DNA from: Dipetalonema caudispina
Taxonomy: Eukaryota; Nematoda; Chromadorea; Rhabditida; Onchocercidae
DNA: 64,000 nt
NCBI GenBank assembly: GCA_013365325.1
Contig: JABVXV010000082.1
Span: 124,001-188,000, forward strand
Direction: 5' to 3'
The position numbers and the translations under genes were made by a program. Under the pieces are notes generated by a model, which saw nothing but the letters and a program-made list of their open reading frames with translations, did not search any database and was not told the origin of the DNA. Shown here one piece after another: positions 13,801 to 24,598 of the stretch. How positions within the stretch are numbered: the first letter of the stretch is position 1; each line of letters starts with the position of its first letter.

Positions 13801-16800
13801 GAATTCTCAGGCTCCGCTTCGATTGCAAATGCAACAGTAGGCATTTTTTCTGTTGCCGAAAATGGAAGAATATGTGGAGCATCCAATGGAAACAATGGTA
13901 TCGAGAATACTTCGCCACCATTTAATATGCAATATATATGCCTGTGATAAGAATTTTTCTTGATCTTTTTGAATAAGATATTTTTAATTGTTGCTACAAT
14001 TCACATCCAATTTCAACAACTTATAATACTTTCATATAAATTTGTGAAAAAATTGCTTACCCATTCCATGAATCAACCGAAATATATTCGATATAATTAA
14101 TTGTATTTGTTGTCAAAATTGTCGAATTCTTGCAGCTTACCAAGCCACATCTGATTATGATAAATTTTAAAATGAAGAATTTGAAATATTTCTTTCTAAT
14201 TCAACCTTAACACTTCAAATACCTGTTTTCATATAGCAGTAATGCATCTTTGGAATCTTTTTGTCAAATTAAATCTAAGTTTTGTTCTTTTTACTACTGA
14301 TATCTATGCTTTAATAATGTAACTTTACTTTAAACAAATGAATATTGAATAAACTACCTTAAGATTCCTTTTTTAAAGAGAACGGCATATACAGCGCCTT
14401 GCATATGATCAACATCCATATGTACAATTGCTGTACCATCCGGTGATCGCAACATTCCGCTTAATACCTCATCATCAATTGTTAGCCAGTAAATGCTACC
14501 ATCATCCAATGCAATCAGTAATCGTTCAGCTGATACAGAGCATAACGCTACAAAATTATGTGTTGTAAATTCATTTTAAAGTACATTGACTTCTTTTTTA
14601 ATTTTAATCCTCATTAAATTGCTGCATAAAATTGCAAGCAAAATTAAGCGCATCTAATTCGAATTATAAAATTAAGATAATCTTCTTAGTGATGATATGA
14701 TTGCAAATCAGACATTGAGTGTAGGCATGTTCTCTTTCATCACAAAGACAATAACTCCATTTGCCGTTGTAAATGAAAGTGATTAGCATGATCTTTCAAA
14801 ATAATATTTCATGATGGAAATTTGTAAATCAGTTACCAGTAATTGATCTGCCAGGCTTTAACTCGAATGGAATTAATTTCGGATCGCTAAGCACAGCATA
14901 ATCATCAATATCGTAAAGTTTCATCACTGATGTGCCGTTTGTAAAAATTAATTGTGCTGCTGATCCTGGCTTTTCTTCTATAGTAAATCTACCATTAATT
15001 GTAATTAACTTCCAGTAATTTTACTTGCTATTAATTCCAACCAATTCTTGCTTGACCCTTAAATTTAAAGTCACTGGTACTTCTAGTCACCTGCATTAAT
15101 AAGATCAATTCGAAGGGATACAGAAGCAGTATCATTATTTGCATAGCCAATCTCAACACGACAACAGTTATCGATGGGCACTCCTTGGAACAAATAACAA
15201 GTATTTTCCACGAATACTGTTGAAATTTCCCTTTCATCAAGTGAGTACAACGAAATCTGTAAGACAAAATATGCGATATTCTATTGAAAAAGTCTTAGTA
15301 TACCAAGTTAATTTTAGGATGAAATAAACAAAAGCATACTTTATACAGACGTTTCAACGCGCTTTCCCAACAAACTACAAAACTGTTCGGTGACATCTGC
15401 AAGTGTGAAATAACTGTTGGAGGCAACGACTTAGCATTATCACTATCGTTGATAGGAAGACGATGTGTAGGAGAGACGATTGTATAAGTCCGCCAAGATA
15501 TACATAATCGAAGCTGTAGTGCAATTCATTAAATAAATTAAGTACTGATTATCACCACGTAACAGCTACAATCTTTCTGACCACAAGCAATTTAATTCAT
15601 AGCCGATAACTAGTAATACTGAGAAAAAATGACCTCTACTTCTTCCGAAAAAATGAAAGGCACAGTTATAGCTGCTTCTAGGGTTTCAATCTTGAATGCC
15701 TGAAAGAAAGTATTTTAGAAATTTAGAGATTCAGAGATAGAAATAAGATGAAGTTTAATTTCAAGAGCTAGTTCATAGTATTCAAATACGAGTGCTGAAA
15801 TGATTCGTTGAAATTAAAATATGATATGTACCAGACAAGACATTTACTTTCATGAGAATTATGAGGAACAGTTAATTCCGTCGGCTATTACCCTGAACTG
15901 TATCTGCTGCGAAACATCATATTACTTACACCTTTCCGGAAATTCAATACCTTTTCAAAAACGATAGTGTCCCATGAGATAGATACATTAACTGATCGAC
16001 TCTGAACAGCCCACTGTATGTCATCCACCAGTAGTATATCATTGATAATTGTACCATAATCACCGTTTAAACTCCAGATTGTATTCACACCTATCGGTGA
16101 AATACCTTCGATTGCAACTTGCGCATGACTCAGCAAACCTTTAATTTTGATAACACTGTTAGTATATTCCAATTTTAGGAATAATAGCTATATTTTTATG
16201 ACTGAATAATAATGTCTAACAAGAAATTCCTCAATCAATTTCTCGATGAATGTTGGAGCCTTCAATTAAATAGTTAATAATCTACCCGAAAATATTGCTG
16301 TAAAGAGAAAACTGACCTCACTGACCTTGTAAATGATGAAGGAAAATATCGGTAACAGCCCGACAACCTTGTATACAACTATCTGTTGGCATCAATTTAG
16401 CACAACGTTCTAAGCAAGTTGAATTTGTTGATTCCAAATCTTGACAACCCCTGTGACACTGCAACAATTACATTCACGTGTATCACATCATCATTTACCT
16501 GTGTAGTTGTGTAACTCTACTTGGTTCACTTTTTTTCTCTCAAAATTTGATTTGATTCAACTGTGAAAAAAAACACAGGCAAAATACAATTTCAATTTAT
16601 TTAAACTAAATGGAATGAAATGCATAACTCTTCATTTCGCATGACAACGGATAAGTAATAGTATGATCATGACACGTACGTTCATAAAATGACCGGATAT
16701 TATTATAGTTAACTTTTCCATAATATCTTACCGCATTAATTCGTTGAGGTAAACTGATCTCAAATAATGATGTTTCCCAGTCAACTGCTCCACGAGCGAG

Positions 16801-17074
16801 CGGAACTACCTGTAAATTCTAGCGCTAATTGGATGATGTAAATAACACGTACGTGAGTTTTTCGTACATGATATATGTTTCTTCGTTCTTACTTATGACC
16901 TTCTATAAAAAGCAAATGTAGAAACCTTACCAAATTCCGATCAATACATTGAGTTTGACATAGATGCAATGAATCAGAAAATATAGTTGCTGCTGTGATG
17001 TCAATCAGTATTAAGTAAAAGGACAGAATCAGAAGCAAATGAGGCGTGAGGAACCGGTAATAATGAGAAGACAT
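1893..17074 (-). CDS. rol-3: ROS1/ROL-3-like receptor tyrosine kinase (multi-exon)
   Basis: This is a single-pass receptor kinase of the ROS1/Sevenless family; in C. elegans ROL-3 acts in larval growth and cuticle/seam development. The start ATG (17072-17074) opens a signal peptide rich in Leu and Ile. A Cys-rich segment follows (about 16330-16457, GCQDLE...CIQGC). The ectodomain mixes fibronectin III exons (about 13153-13452, 10640-10680, 5780-5890, 5510-5666) with YWTD-like propeller exons, such as [11 protein letters not shown] near 14490 and [17 protein letters not shown] near 13620-13680. The membrane exon is 5267-5356. The kinase (3093-4878) keeps its glycine loop, [12 protein letters not shown] and ADFG. 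A Ser/Arg/Lys-rich tail ends at TAA 1893-1895. Exons were read by eye; some ectodomain borders are not fixed, so the exact length (probably over 2000 residues, as in ROS1) is open. Family assignment is secure; orthology to rol-3 is inferred. Confidence 0.9.
3093..4878 (-). other. rol-3: tyrosine kinase domain of the ROS1/ROL-3-like receptor
   Basis: The catalytic domain is built from consecutive minus-strand exons. 4745-4878 carries [12 protein letters not shown] and the lysine motif VAVK. 4534-4598 carries helix C with its glutamate (FLQEAILM). 4331-4444 carries the hinge ([18 protein letters not shown]). 4070-4245 carries HRDLAARN. 3653-3858 carries [15 protein letters not shown] and WLSPES, then [17 protein letters not shown]. 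About 3281-3343 and 3093-3206 complete the C lobe ([13 protein letters not shown]). Every residue needed for catalysis is visible. The activation loop has the YxxxYY arrangement typical of ROS1, ALK and insulin receptor kinases, so an active enzyme is expected. Confidence 0.92.
5267..5356 (-). other. rol-3: transmembrane exon of the receptor kinase
   Basis: This GT..AG-bounded exon encodes about 22 consecutive hydrophobic residues ([19 protein letters not shown]) after a short polar stretch. The next exon (4950-5072) encodes a basic juxtamembrane segment with [11 protein letters not shown], the expected stop-transfer signal. This separates the fibronectin/propeller ectodomain from the kinase and fixes the topology as type I. 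Confidence 0.88.
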
Positions 17075-19144
17075 GAATGACGTGATAAGTAATTTCTACA
17101 GATATCATTGATAACGTTAACCACAAGAGTTGTACTCTTTAGCTATACTTTATCAATGCCATATAGGTATTGTTAATTGAGATAAATAGTGTGCAATGTT
17201 CAGGAAAATCTAACATCTGAAATAATCTCAGTATAAATCACATTTACTTCTCTGGTTGAAATTGATAAGAGTAAATTCTTTCCTCTCCACTTTGAAGACG
17301 CATTTTAATTTGGCTGACCAATACAGTAAGCCACTGACCATCGCATTATGCTTCCGTGTTACTTTACAAATAAAACAATAATAGAAAATCAATAACGGCA
17401 TCTTCCATATCATCTTTTCTGTAAATTTGGATGAAGAAATCATTCAACTATCAATACCAATCATAATAATTAACTTTCACTGATACATGAATGTCACATG
17501 AACTTTTGATAGAAGAATTGATTGTTGCATATCATCAGATATAGTGACTGACTATCTTACAATTTCTACGTACAGCTAGTGGGAAAGATGAACAGATTGG
17601 TGGAGTATGTAAATCAGCGCAATTTGTGAATTTTATTTCATGTAGTTAGGAAAAATGGCCAACTCTACAACATGTTAGTCATCATTCTTATTTAAGTAAT
17701 TCTTCTAATTTTTGATTCATTTATGTTTCGTATTCAAAAATCATTGATAAGTTCAAATTAGAAGCATAAGATAAGAGCAGTAAAATCGTTATTAAAGTGC
17801 ATATATACAATATAGTTTTTTCTATTCCGATTGAAATCAATAATGGGTTAAGTTTCATATTGCCTTCTCTTTCAATTACTACAATACACTGATACAAGTT
17901 ATCAAAATGAACTAAGTTACGTTAAAACTGATATCAGATTTTGAAATGATCGAAGGCAGTCTTGAGTTTAGCTTAGTTGCAAATGTATGGCAAAAACGTT
18001 ACTCTTGTTTATTAGTAAGGGAATTTAAAAATAAATTTAAAGTTATAATTTTATACTATCCGAAGAAACAAAGTTGAGTAAATAAAAGATGATTAGTTGG
18101 TGTAACAAAGTATTAAAGAAGTGACAGATGGAAAATAGATAGAGCAATATGATGTTAACATGTTTAGAGATGATCAGACATAGGCATAGAAATGTACAGT
18201 GAAGTGGAATTTCATCGTTGTTAACAGGTTTCACATCATCACTAGCGTTTATGGACGTAGTGGCAAATGCCGTATCTCTTAGAGAGAGCATTCCATCGTC
18301 ACTAACATTGTCATTGCTGTCACCAACCAATCAAACTACTACGTTTTATGTATGAACTCTAAACTGATGAATAAATTCCCTTTAAAACTTACCTTTATGA
18401 TTGATAACAGTTATGCCACATATTCGTTGAGAAGAAGCATTGATGAAACAATTCCATCTTTTTTCATTTCTTTTATTACATTCTAATTAAGATGTTAAAC
18501 GTAAAATTTGAATTATTTTCCAGGTAGAACTCTGTAAATTGATAAGGACTTCGTAATTGTAACAAAGTAATCTTACAAATTTCATCATCAACACTACTCA
18601 GCTCGATCAATTCTCAGAACACGATAATAAATGACGTTATGTAATGTAATGTTGATCGGTTTTATCTTAAATCTTCATAATCTGAAAATACATAATTCAT
18701 GTTTCGGCCTTTAGAGAAGTGAACATTTAACATTTCGTTTATTTAAACTTAACAAACGAACAATGACGACAGAAGACTACAACTAAAATAAACGAAGAGA
18801 TCGCATAACAAGCTTTTGAAATTAGTTAAACACGCAATAAATGCGATGCGTTTTCTATCGTGTTCTAGCAAATTTCATAAACAAGAATTTAAAGAAAAAC
18901 CAACAGAAAAAAGAAGCTAGCGCTATAGCTTTCAGAAATCTCATCGCAACGGTGGGATTTTCCAAATATGTTTCATAATTAATCTATCAGATTTCACTCT
19001 CATAAAAACATACAAGTGCAAAATGCAACACTCACAAATATTTCACAGTTTTGAAAACTTACAAGCCAAAAACAAGGCATATAACTACATTTTCCCTTGC
19101 TGTTCATATTAAGGATAAGCGATATTTTTTACAGCAGATGTTTC
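17075..19144. other. spacer between rol-3 and cni-1
   Basis: About 2.1 kb of AT-rich DNA between two minus-strand genes; it should hold the rol-3 promoter and the cni-1 3'UTR. A minus-strand frame at 18043-18330 reads an acidic Asp/Asn/Ser-rich first half and a hydrophobic second half. It has no ATG at its 5' edge and no family match, so I do not call it a gene. Nothing else is supported. Confidence 0.55.
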
Positions 19145-19389
19145 TCAGGAAGCAGTAACCATCGTATATATCATAGCGTATAAATAATAAAAAAAAGATA
19201 TAAGGTAGAATCCAAGCTTGATCCAACCTTCTCTAAGCGTTTTTTGAAGTTCATTCTTGTTTAGAATCGTGGTCGGATCGTATATTCCTGGTCCGGACAT
19301 GACTGGACGTTGAATATATCTGAGAAAAATGTGTATTTAAAAAGCCTATTTTTCCTCTCTTCTTAATTACTCATGCGTACGAGCTACAA

Positions 19390-19437
<48 letters not shown>

Positions 19438-20453
19438 GACGGTTGAATTTACCTGTGAACATGATATGCAATAAGTGGTATGTTCCAGCAAAGCCCTCCA
19501 AATTGAAGCGACAAGACGAAAAGAAACGTAAGGATGAAATGAAGTAAATATTCTGGTAAAACCAACTAAAAAACTCATTAAAAAAATGCAATAAATGTAT
19601 TTCAGAAAAGCAGAATAAAATATAATAATGCTTTGTATGGAGAAGCAAAACTACAAGCAGCACACAAATAATTTTTTAAAGTTGACGCTAACAACTTAAA
19701 TGATACTCCTTAATGAATGTACGACTAAAAGTTCCACGAACACACCTAAAATACCAGTTCGACTTAATTCAGTTTTCCAACAGCACTGATATTACTAATA
19801 ACTCTTTAATCACCGAAAAGCAAAACAGACCTGGTTCAAACTATTGCACTGTTCTATTGGATTTTTGTAATCTGTTTTTAGTTCGTCGATACAAATAACC
19901 TGAAATGAGAATAAAATGCAACGTTTCTAACTAAAAAAACATCGTCTGCGGTATTGCTTTCATCTTGATACTCTGATATTCTATAGCTGTTTTTAGATAA
20001 CTAGAAGTAATGGTAAGATAGTTGTGTTTCGTTCTTCTGCCCAAACTAAAAATGGAAAAAAAGAGCGAAAGACTAAGGGAACATGCGTAATCAAATGTTG
20101 AGTTTTTCTGAATTTTCGTTTGCCTTGAAGAATTTTTACAAAACTCAAAAAATAATTTCGATGTCTTCCATCAAAATATTCCTGTAACAGTATTAACACA
20201 TGTTTCAGAGATTATTCATACTGAAGAAAAACAATTTAGTAAGAGAGGGAAAGCAGGTATAATGTGGCATTCATAATTGTATTTTTGCATCCTTTCATGA
20301 TAAGTGTGATATTTGCAAGTTTGTATGTTATACGAATTCTATCAGTCTCGAAAGCATTATGGTTAAACTTACTGTGAATATGGCGAAGAAAATACAAAAT
20401 GCCACGGCAAATAGAGCAAAAAGATAGCAAAATGCAGCAAATGTGAAAGCCAT
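19145..20453 (-). CDS. cni-1: cornichon ER cargo-export protein (4 exons, 145 aa)
   Basis: Cornichon proteins are small ER membrane adaptors that recruit cargo, including TGF-alpha-like ligands and AMPA-type glutamate receptors, into COPII vesicles. The exons, in transcript order, are 20373-20453, 19831-19899, 19453-19565 and 19145-19319 (438 coding bases, in phase throughout). The protein starts MAFTFAAFCYLFAL, carries the signature DELKTDYKNPIEQC, then LVLPEYLLHF, RPVMSGPGIYDPTTIL, and ends with the hydrophobic FYLISFFYYLYAMIYTMV segment. All conserved blocks are present and length matches the family (about 140-160). LNQ at the exon 2/3 junction resembles nematode rather than vertebrate cornichon. 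The ATG lies 31 bases after a TTCAG acceptor. Intron 3 contains a 46-base T run. The identification is secure. Confidence 0.96.
19391..19436. repeat. 46-base poly(A)/poly(T) homopolymer in a cni-1 intron
   Basis: An uninterrupted run of 46 A on the plus strand (T in the cni-1 transcript). It sits inside the third cni-1 intron and begins 16 bases after the 5' splice site. It is the longest homopolymer in the window. No retroelement body or target-site duplication is obvious beside it. Its exact length may be affected by assembly. Confidence 0.9.
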
Positions 20454-20484
20454 AATGAGCAATTGATCGTCAACTTTGGAGAAT

Positions 20485-20494
20485 CTGAAGTAAC
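20485..20494 (-). promoter_or_regulatory. cni-1: candidate trans-splice (or 5'UTR) acceptor of cni-1
   Basis: On the minus strand a TTACTTCAG acceptor ends 31 bases before the cni-1 ATG. No convincing upstream donor/exon pair was seen, which suits spliced-leader addition. A conventional 5'UTR intron is the alternative. Confidence 0.4.
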
Positions 20495-23400
20495 AATTTT
20501 GGGAAATATGTTAGGAAAAATGTTAAAATGAGAGGAATATAAAGATGATAACATACATCCGAATAAACAATTTTGTCTAGTTAATTACTTCAGAATCCGC
20601 TAATTCCATATCCATTGTGACACGAGAACTACAACGGTTCGTTAAAGTGACATATGTTACGGAAGCTTTAAATAAATTGGGGCGACGTGTTCGAAAAATG
20701 AAACAAAACACAGACGATTTCCAGGGGAAAATGCTTTGAGTATATTCGAGGAAGCTAAGATCCGATGAGTTCTGCGACACTAAATAACTAGACACTCTCA
20801 CGATCTGACAGAAAACTGACTTGTCGATACAATCAAACTTAGCAATCCACTCCTAGTTAACAGTCTACCTCTTTCTTTATAATTAATAAAAATATTTCTT
20901 CCTTCTCGAAAAACTTTGTCCCAACTTTTTCCAGCCAGTTAAAACAACATAAGCGTTTCACATTAACGCTATCGACAACTTTAACATTAATAAAAGCCTT
21001 AAAATTACTCAGTTTTATTATTTCCTTAACTAATACAAAGACAAGATGTAAAGCACTACTGATAGCATACAGAACAGCTGTAGAATTTTTATTTTTTATC
21101 GTATTGCAAAACAACTTAGAACAAAAAATTTGAATGATAAAATTCAATCCCACCTAAACCAGTACCGGATGCAACACCTATTATTATCACGAACAGCAAA
21201 AATATTCCACATGTAACTGATACTCGTAGGATTGAGATAATCACCTTCCACAATAAAACTGTGAGCTGTTTATTCACTTACCAGAAAAATTAAAATAAAA
21301 TAACAATGGCGTAATGAATACCAGGAATTTGGAAATATCAGATCAGTAATGGAAAAAATCATTTAAATTGCAATCAGCTGGATCAATATCTTATTTTTCG
21401 GAAATACGACAATAAAACAAAACCGCTGACAATAAAATAAATACGATAAATTAGTCCATCAAACTACTAATGCACGATAGGCACCATCTAACAATATCAC
21501 CAAACTGAGCTCACCGAAAAATTCAGAAAATCTAAAAGCTAGAAGAATCCATAAAGATTTCCAAAAGAAGCAACGCATGATGCTTTAGCATAAAAACAAA
21601 TGGATTCGTGGAGTTGTATGTTACCATGACCGTCAATAAAGAAAAAAAAAGTTACAAAATAAAAAATCAAGCTGTCAAGGTTTGTCTAAGGAAATTCTGG
21701 GATAGATCAAATCCATGATTGTTTTTAAATGAAAGGGAATTAAAACAGCTTGAAATTTAAAGTGTCTACACGAAAATTAGTTCTTTATTCCACTATTTAT
21801 ATTACAATTGCATTGCTTATTTCGAGAAAACATAAACGAGTGGAAAAAAAGCATGCATAAACTCTATAAAAAAAGTCATCAAATTAATAATCAGCGAGTG
21901 TTTCTTTTATCCATATGTGCAAAAGTGCGTTTGATCACTGGTTTTCTATTGAACATAACCTTGAATTCATCGTTTCCTGTTTTATAAAAAACACGAGTTA
22001 AGATGAGGAAAAAGAAATTTATGAAGTTCTAGAAGTTTAGAATTTGCAGTGTTTTACGTCTTTATAGATTCAACCATTGAAATGAAAAATGCTAACTAAA
22101 CTCAAAAAACATTCTTAATCCATCCCCAAGAGTTCTCTAATTGAAATCAAAGAGTACAAAAGTATAACATCTACCCACTGAGTGATCAAACTGCTTTCTG
22201 CGGCGCTCTTGTACAACTGCATGTAAATATCATCAACTATGAACTGTTATAAAAAAAAAACCTAATGTACTTTAATTCCGTTGGACAATTCCATCATAAA
22301 TAATACCAATCTAACGAGGGGACAATGGATTATAGGATGGTACTTGACAGCTTACAACAGTGTAGTGAAGAAAAGGAGAGAAAAGATATAGAGAAAGAAT
22401 ATGTTTACAAATTCCAGTCAAATTGAGAAAATAGCGCTAAACGCTGTTTGCTAAGTCGTAAATTTTTTGAGAAGTCAATTATGCACTAGCTCAAACACTA
22501 AAAGATGCACAGTACTAAATGACGGAACAATTCTGACCTTCTTCACTGAAAATATGGCACTGATAAAAAATAATTGAAATAAAGAACTACAACAGAAAAC
22601 CTCCAAAAATTATCGTCCCCACAAAAGGCATTCAAACTTAAATTTCTCTTTCCTTAAGATATTTACTTCATAAATAGAAACAAACCTCCAGTAAACGAGC
22701 ACAATCCCAACCTTGTACAAATCCTCAACAAACACCATTGCAAACTTGACTAAGTTATTGCATAACATGAACATTTCTGAAATGAGGAAAAGTTCGTTCG
22801 CGAGAAGTAAATTGTCAAGTATATAGAAGTAATTAATAAACAAAAAAAGCAAGTTAATCATGTGTTTGCTGTTTACAAAATTTCCTTGAAGTATGTGAAA
22901 TCATACCAAACCAGAGCTAAGACATAACTTAAAATTCTAAATGTAATACTGAGTATTATAAAAAAAAAAGCCAAGGAAATATGCGAAAGAACTAATGGAA
23001 TTCTATGAAATTTTCATTCCACCTTTCAATTGCGGACTGTCAACGCATGCTATTTATGAATATTTACATACAGCGACTACAAATTAACGTAAATTTTAAA
23101 TTCAACAATACACTGACGCAAGTGATGAGCCCACTGCACTCTCGAGAATATCCTTCCTCTTCACCATCAATTTATGAAGTATTACAGAAGGCGGCATGTC
23201 TTCAGTTGAATCGGGAATTCTATGATTTGACATCTGCTAGCAACGGTGTTTTCAAATCTGAAGAACAGTGTCGATACCAATGAATATTCACTTTCATGTG
23301 GATTTCATATTAATTCCAAAAGAGAGCAAGCTATCCCGCCATTACATATAATATACTTTTTGTAATAGCACAATAAGTATAAGGCGTAATGAATCGAAAG

Positions 23401-23793
23401 TAACGTCCAAAAAAGGCTTACAATAAAATCATTAAACCAGTTCACGAATTTAACAACGATCTGGCCATTTCCGCTTGTTTAATGCATCACTACCGCTACT
23501 ATCCTAAATAAAAAAAAAGTTTAGAAAGAATTTTGCATTGTGCGTTCATGAAATATACTCTTCACTATTTCGCACTGTACAATTTGAGGACAACGGATGT
23601 CCTGTGTGAAGTGGACAATGACCAGATCACCCTTATATCCATCCCTTCATCATCCCAATATATAGCCAAACCCAAAGGCTGCTAAACTTTACGATAACAC
23701 TGACACGATTGCTATTTATGCAACTGTAAGTCTCATCGATTGGTATGCTGTGAAAATGTATGGTAGCAAGGAGAACATAGCGAGTCGGGTGGT

Positions 23794-23840
23794 AACTTTT
23801 GGAAGATGAACCACCTCAGTACTTATCATCCTGAGGGTTC
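23794..23840 (+). ncRNA. candidate Sm-class small RNA 3' end (Sm-like site plus hairpin)
   Basis: AACTTTTGGA (23794-23803) resembles the Sm-binding site of spliced-leader and other Sm-class RNAs. Four bases later a hairpin forms: GAAC (23808-23811) pairs with GTTC (23837-23840) and CCTCAG (23814-23819) with CTGAGG (23831-23836), with a two-base bulge and an 11-base loop. This Sm-site-then-hairpin order is the 3' architecture of nematode SL, SmY and several U snRNAs. I could not recognise the 5' part, the SL1 exon sequence is absent, and no known snRNA signature was seen, so this remains a structural guess. Confidence 0.22.
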
Positions 23841-24580
23841 CTCATGCCACTCCAAATTCTCTCAGTTAAGGTTTCTGTGACTGATTTTATTCTACTCGAA
23901 ATAGAAATCCTTTAGTATTGCCTGAAAGTAAAATGATATCACTGAAGACCGAAGTCATTTTGTACTTTACTTATCACCCAAAGTAATAGAATTACTTTTA
24001 TATCTTCAGATATGGGTAGGGAAGATTGTACAGGATGGTAAGCAACAAGGAAGAAAGTCTGTAATTATTTTATGTGTACTTTGCTTGCTTATGCAGCTCT
24101 GCGAGTTGAAACGTGCTGTCACATATAGTAATTAGACAAAGAAATGACCGTTAATATAAGTATTGTGCATATGAATTCTTTCATGATAATCGTTCGACAT
24201 CTCAACATAAATCTTTTTATTTTCGTTTTTTGAACCAGAATTAGAAATGCATAAAAAGGTTTATGAATGGTACTTCTCCACGCTTTTCTTATTCAGATCT
24301 TTTGAATCATAGTGTAGGATGAGTCGTGCAAATTCTATTCGATTGTAGATTATTCCGGTTCTATGCATATTTGTTTAGATATGGTTGTCAGTTGAAAAGT
24401 TGGGAAAAGCACTTCTACAAGTTGTCGAATAATTTATTAATATGTAAGAAATTATGTTTTTTTGTTAATCTGTAGTAGATTCTGAACTTGACTGTGGAAT
24501 AACAGACCAATGAATGTGCAGTCAATTAGTGTCATACTAGTTTTTGACAGAGTTAAATAGAATTATCTGACTTAACATTG

Positions 24581-24590
24581 TATATTTCAG
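24581..24590 (+). promoter_or_regulatory. pis-1: candidate spliced-leader acceptor of pis-1
   Basis: TATATTTCAG ends only 8 bases before the ATG at 24599. The closeness of acceptor and start codon, with no evident upstream exon, is typical of nematode trans-splice sites and supports 24599 as the true start. Confidence 0.5.
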
Positions 24591-24598
24591 AATAAGTA

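Larger units (their letters stand above)
20454..24580. other. divergent intergenic region between cni-1 and pis-1
   Basis: About 4.1 kb of AT-rich DNA separating two divergently transcribed genes, so it must hold both promoters. Minus-strand frames at 20577-20801, 20857-21153 and 22610-22861 and a plus-strand frame at 23005-23283 lack family signatures and splice support, and I treat them as chance. The one structured element I found is the hairpin at 23794-23840, listed separately. Confidence 0.5.

Noticed and set aside
19367..19663. Minus-strand frames with a poly-Phe stretch
   Set aside because: The Phe run is the T46 homopolymer. The real coding part here is cornichon exon 3 in another frame (19453-19565).
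22610..22861. Minus-strand 83-codon frame starting with ATG
   Set aside because: Leu/Phe/Ile-rich by base composition, no homologue recognised and no splice or promoter context.
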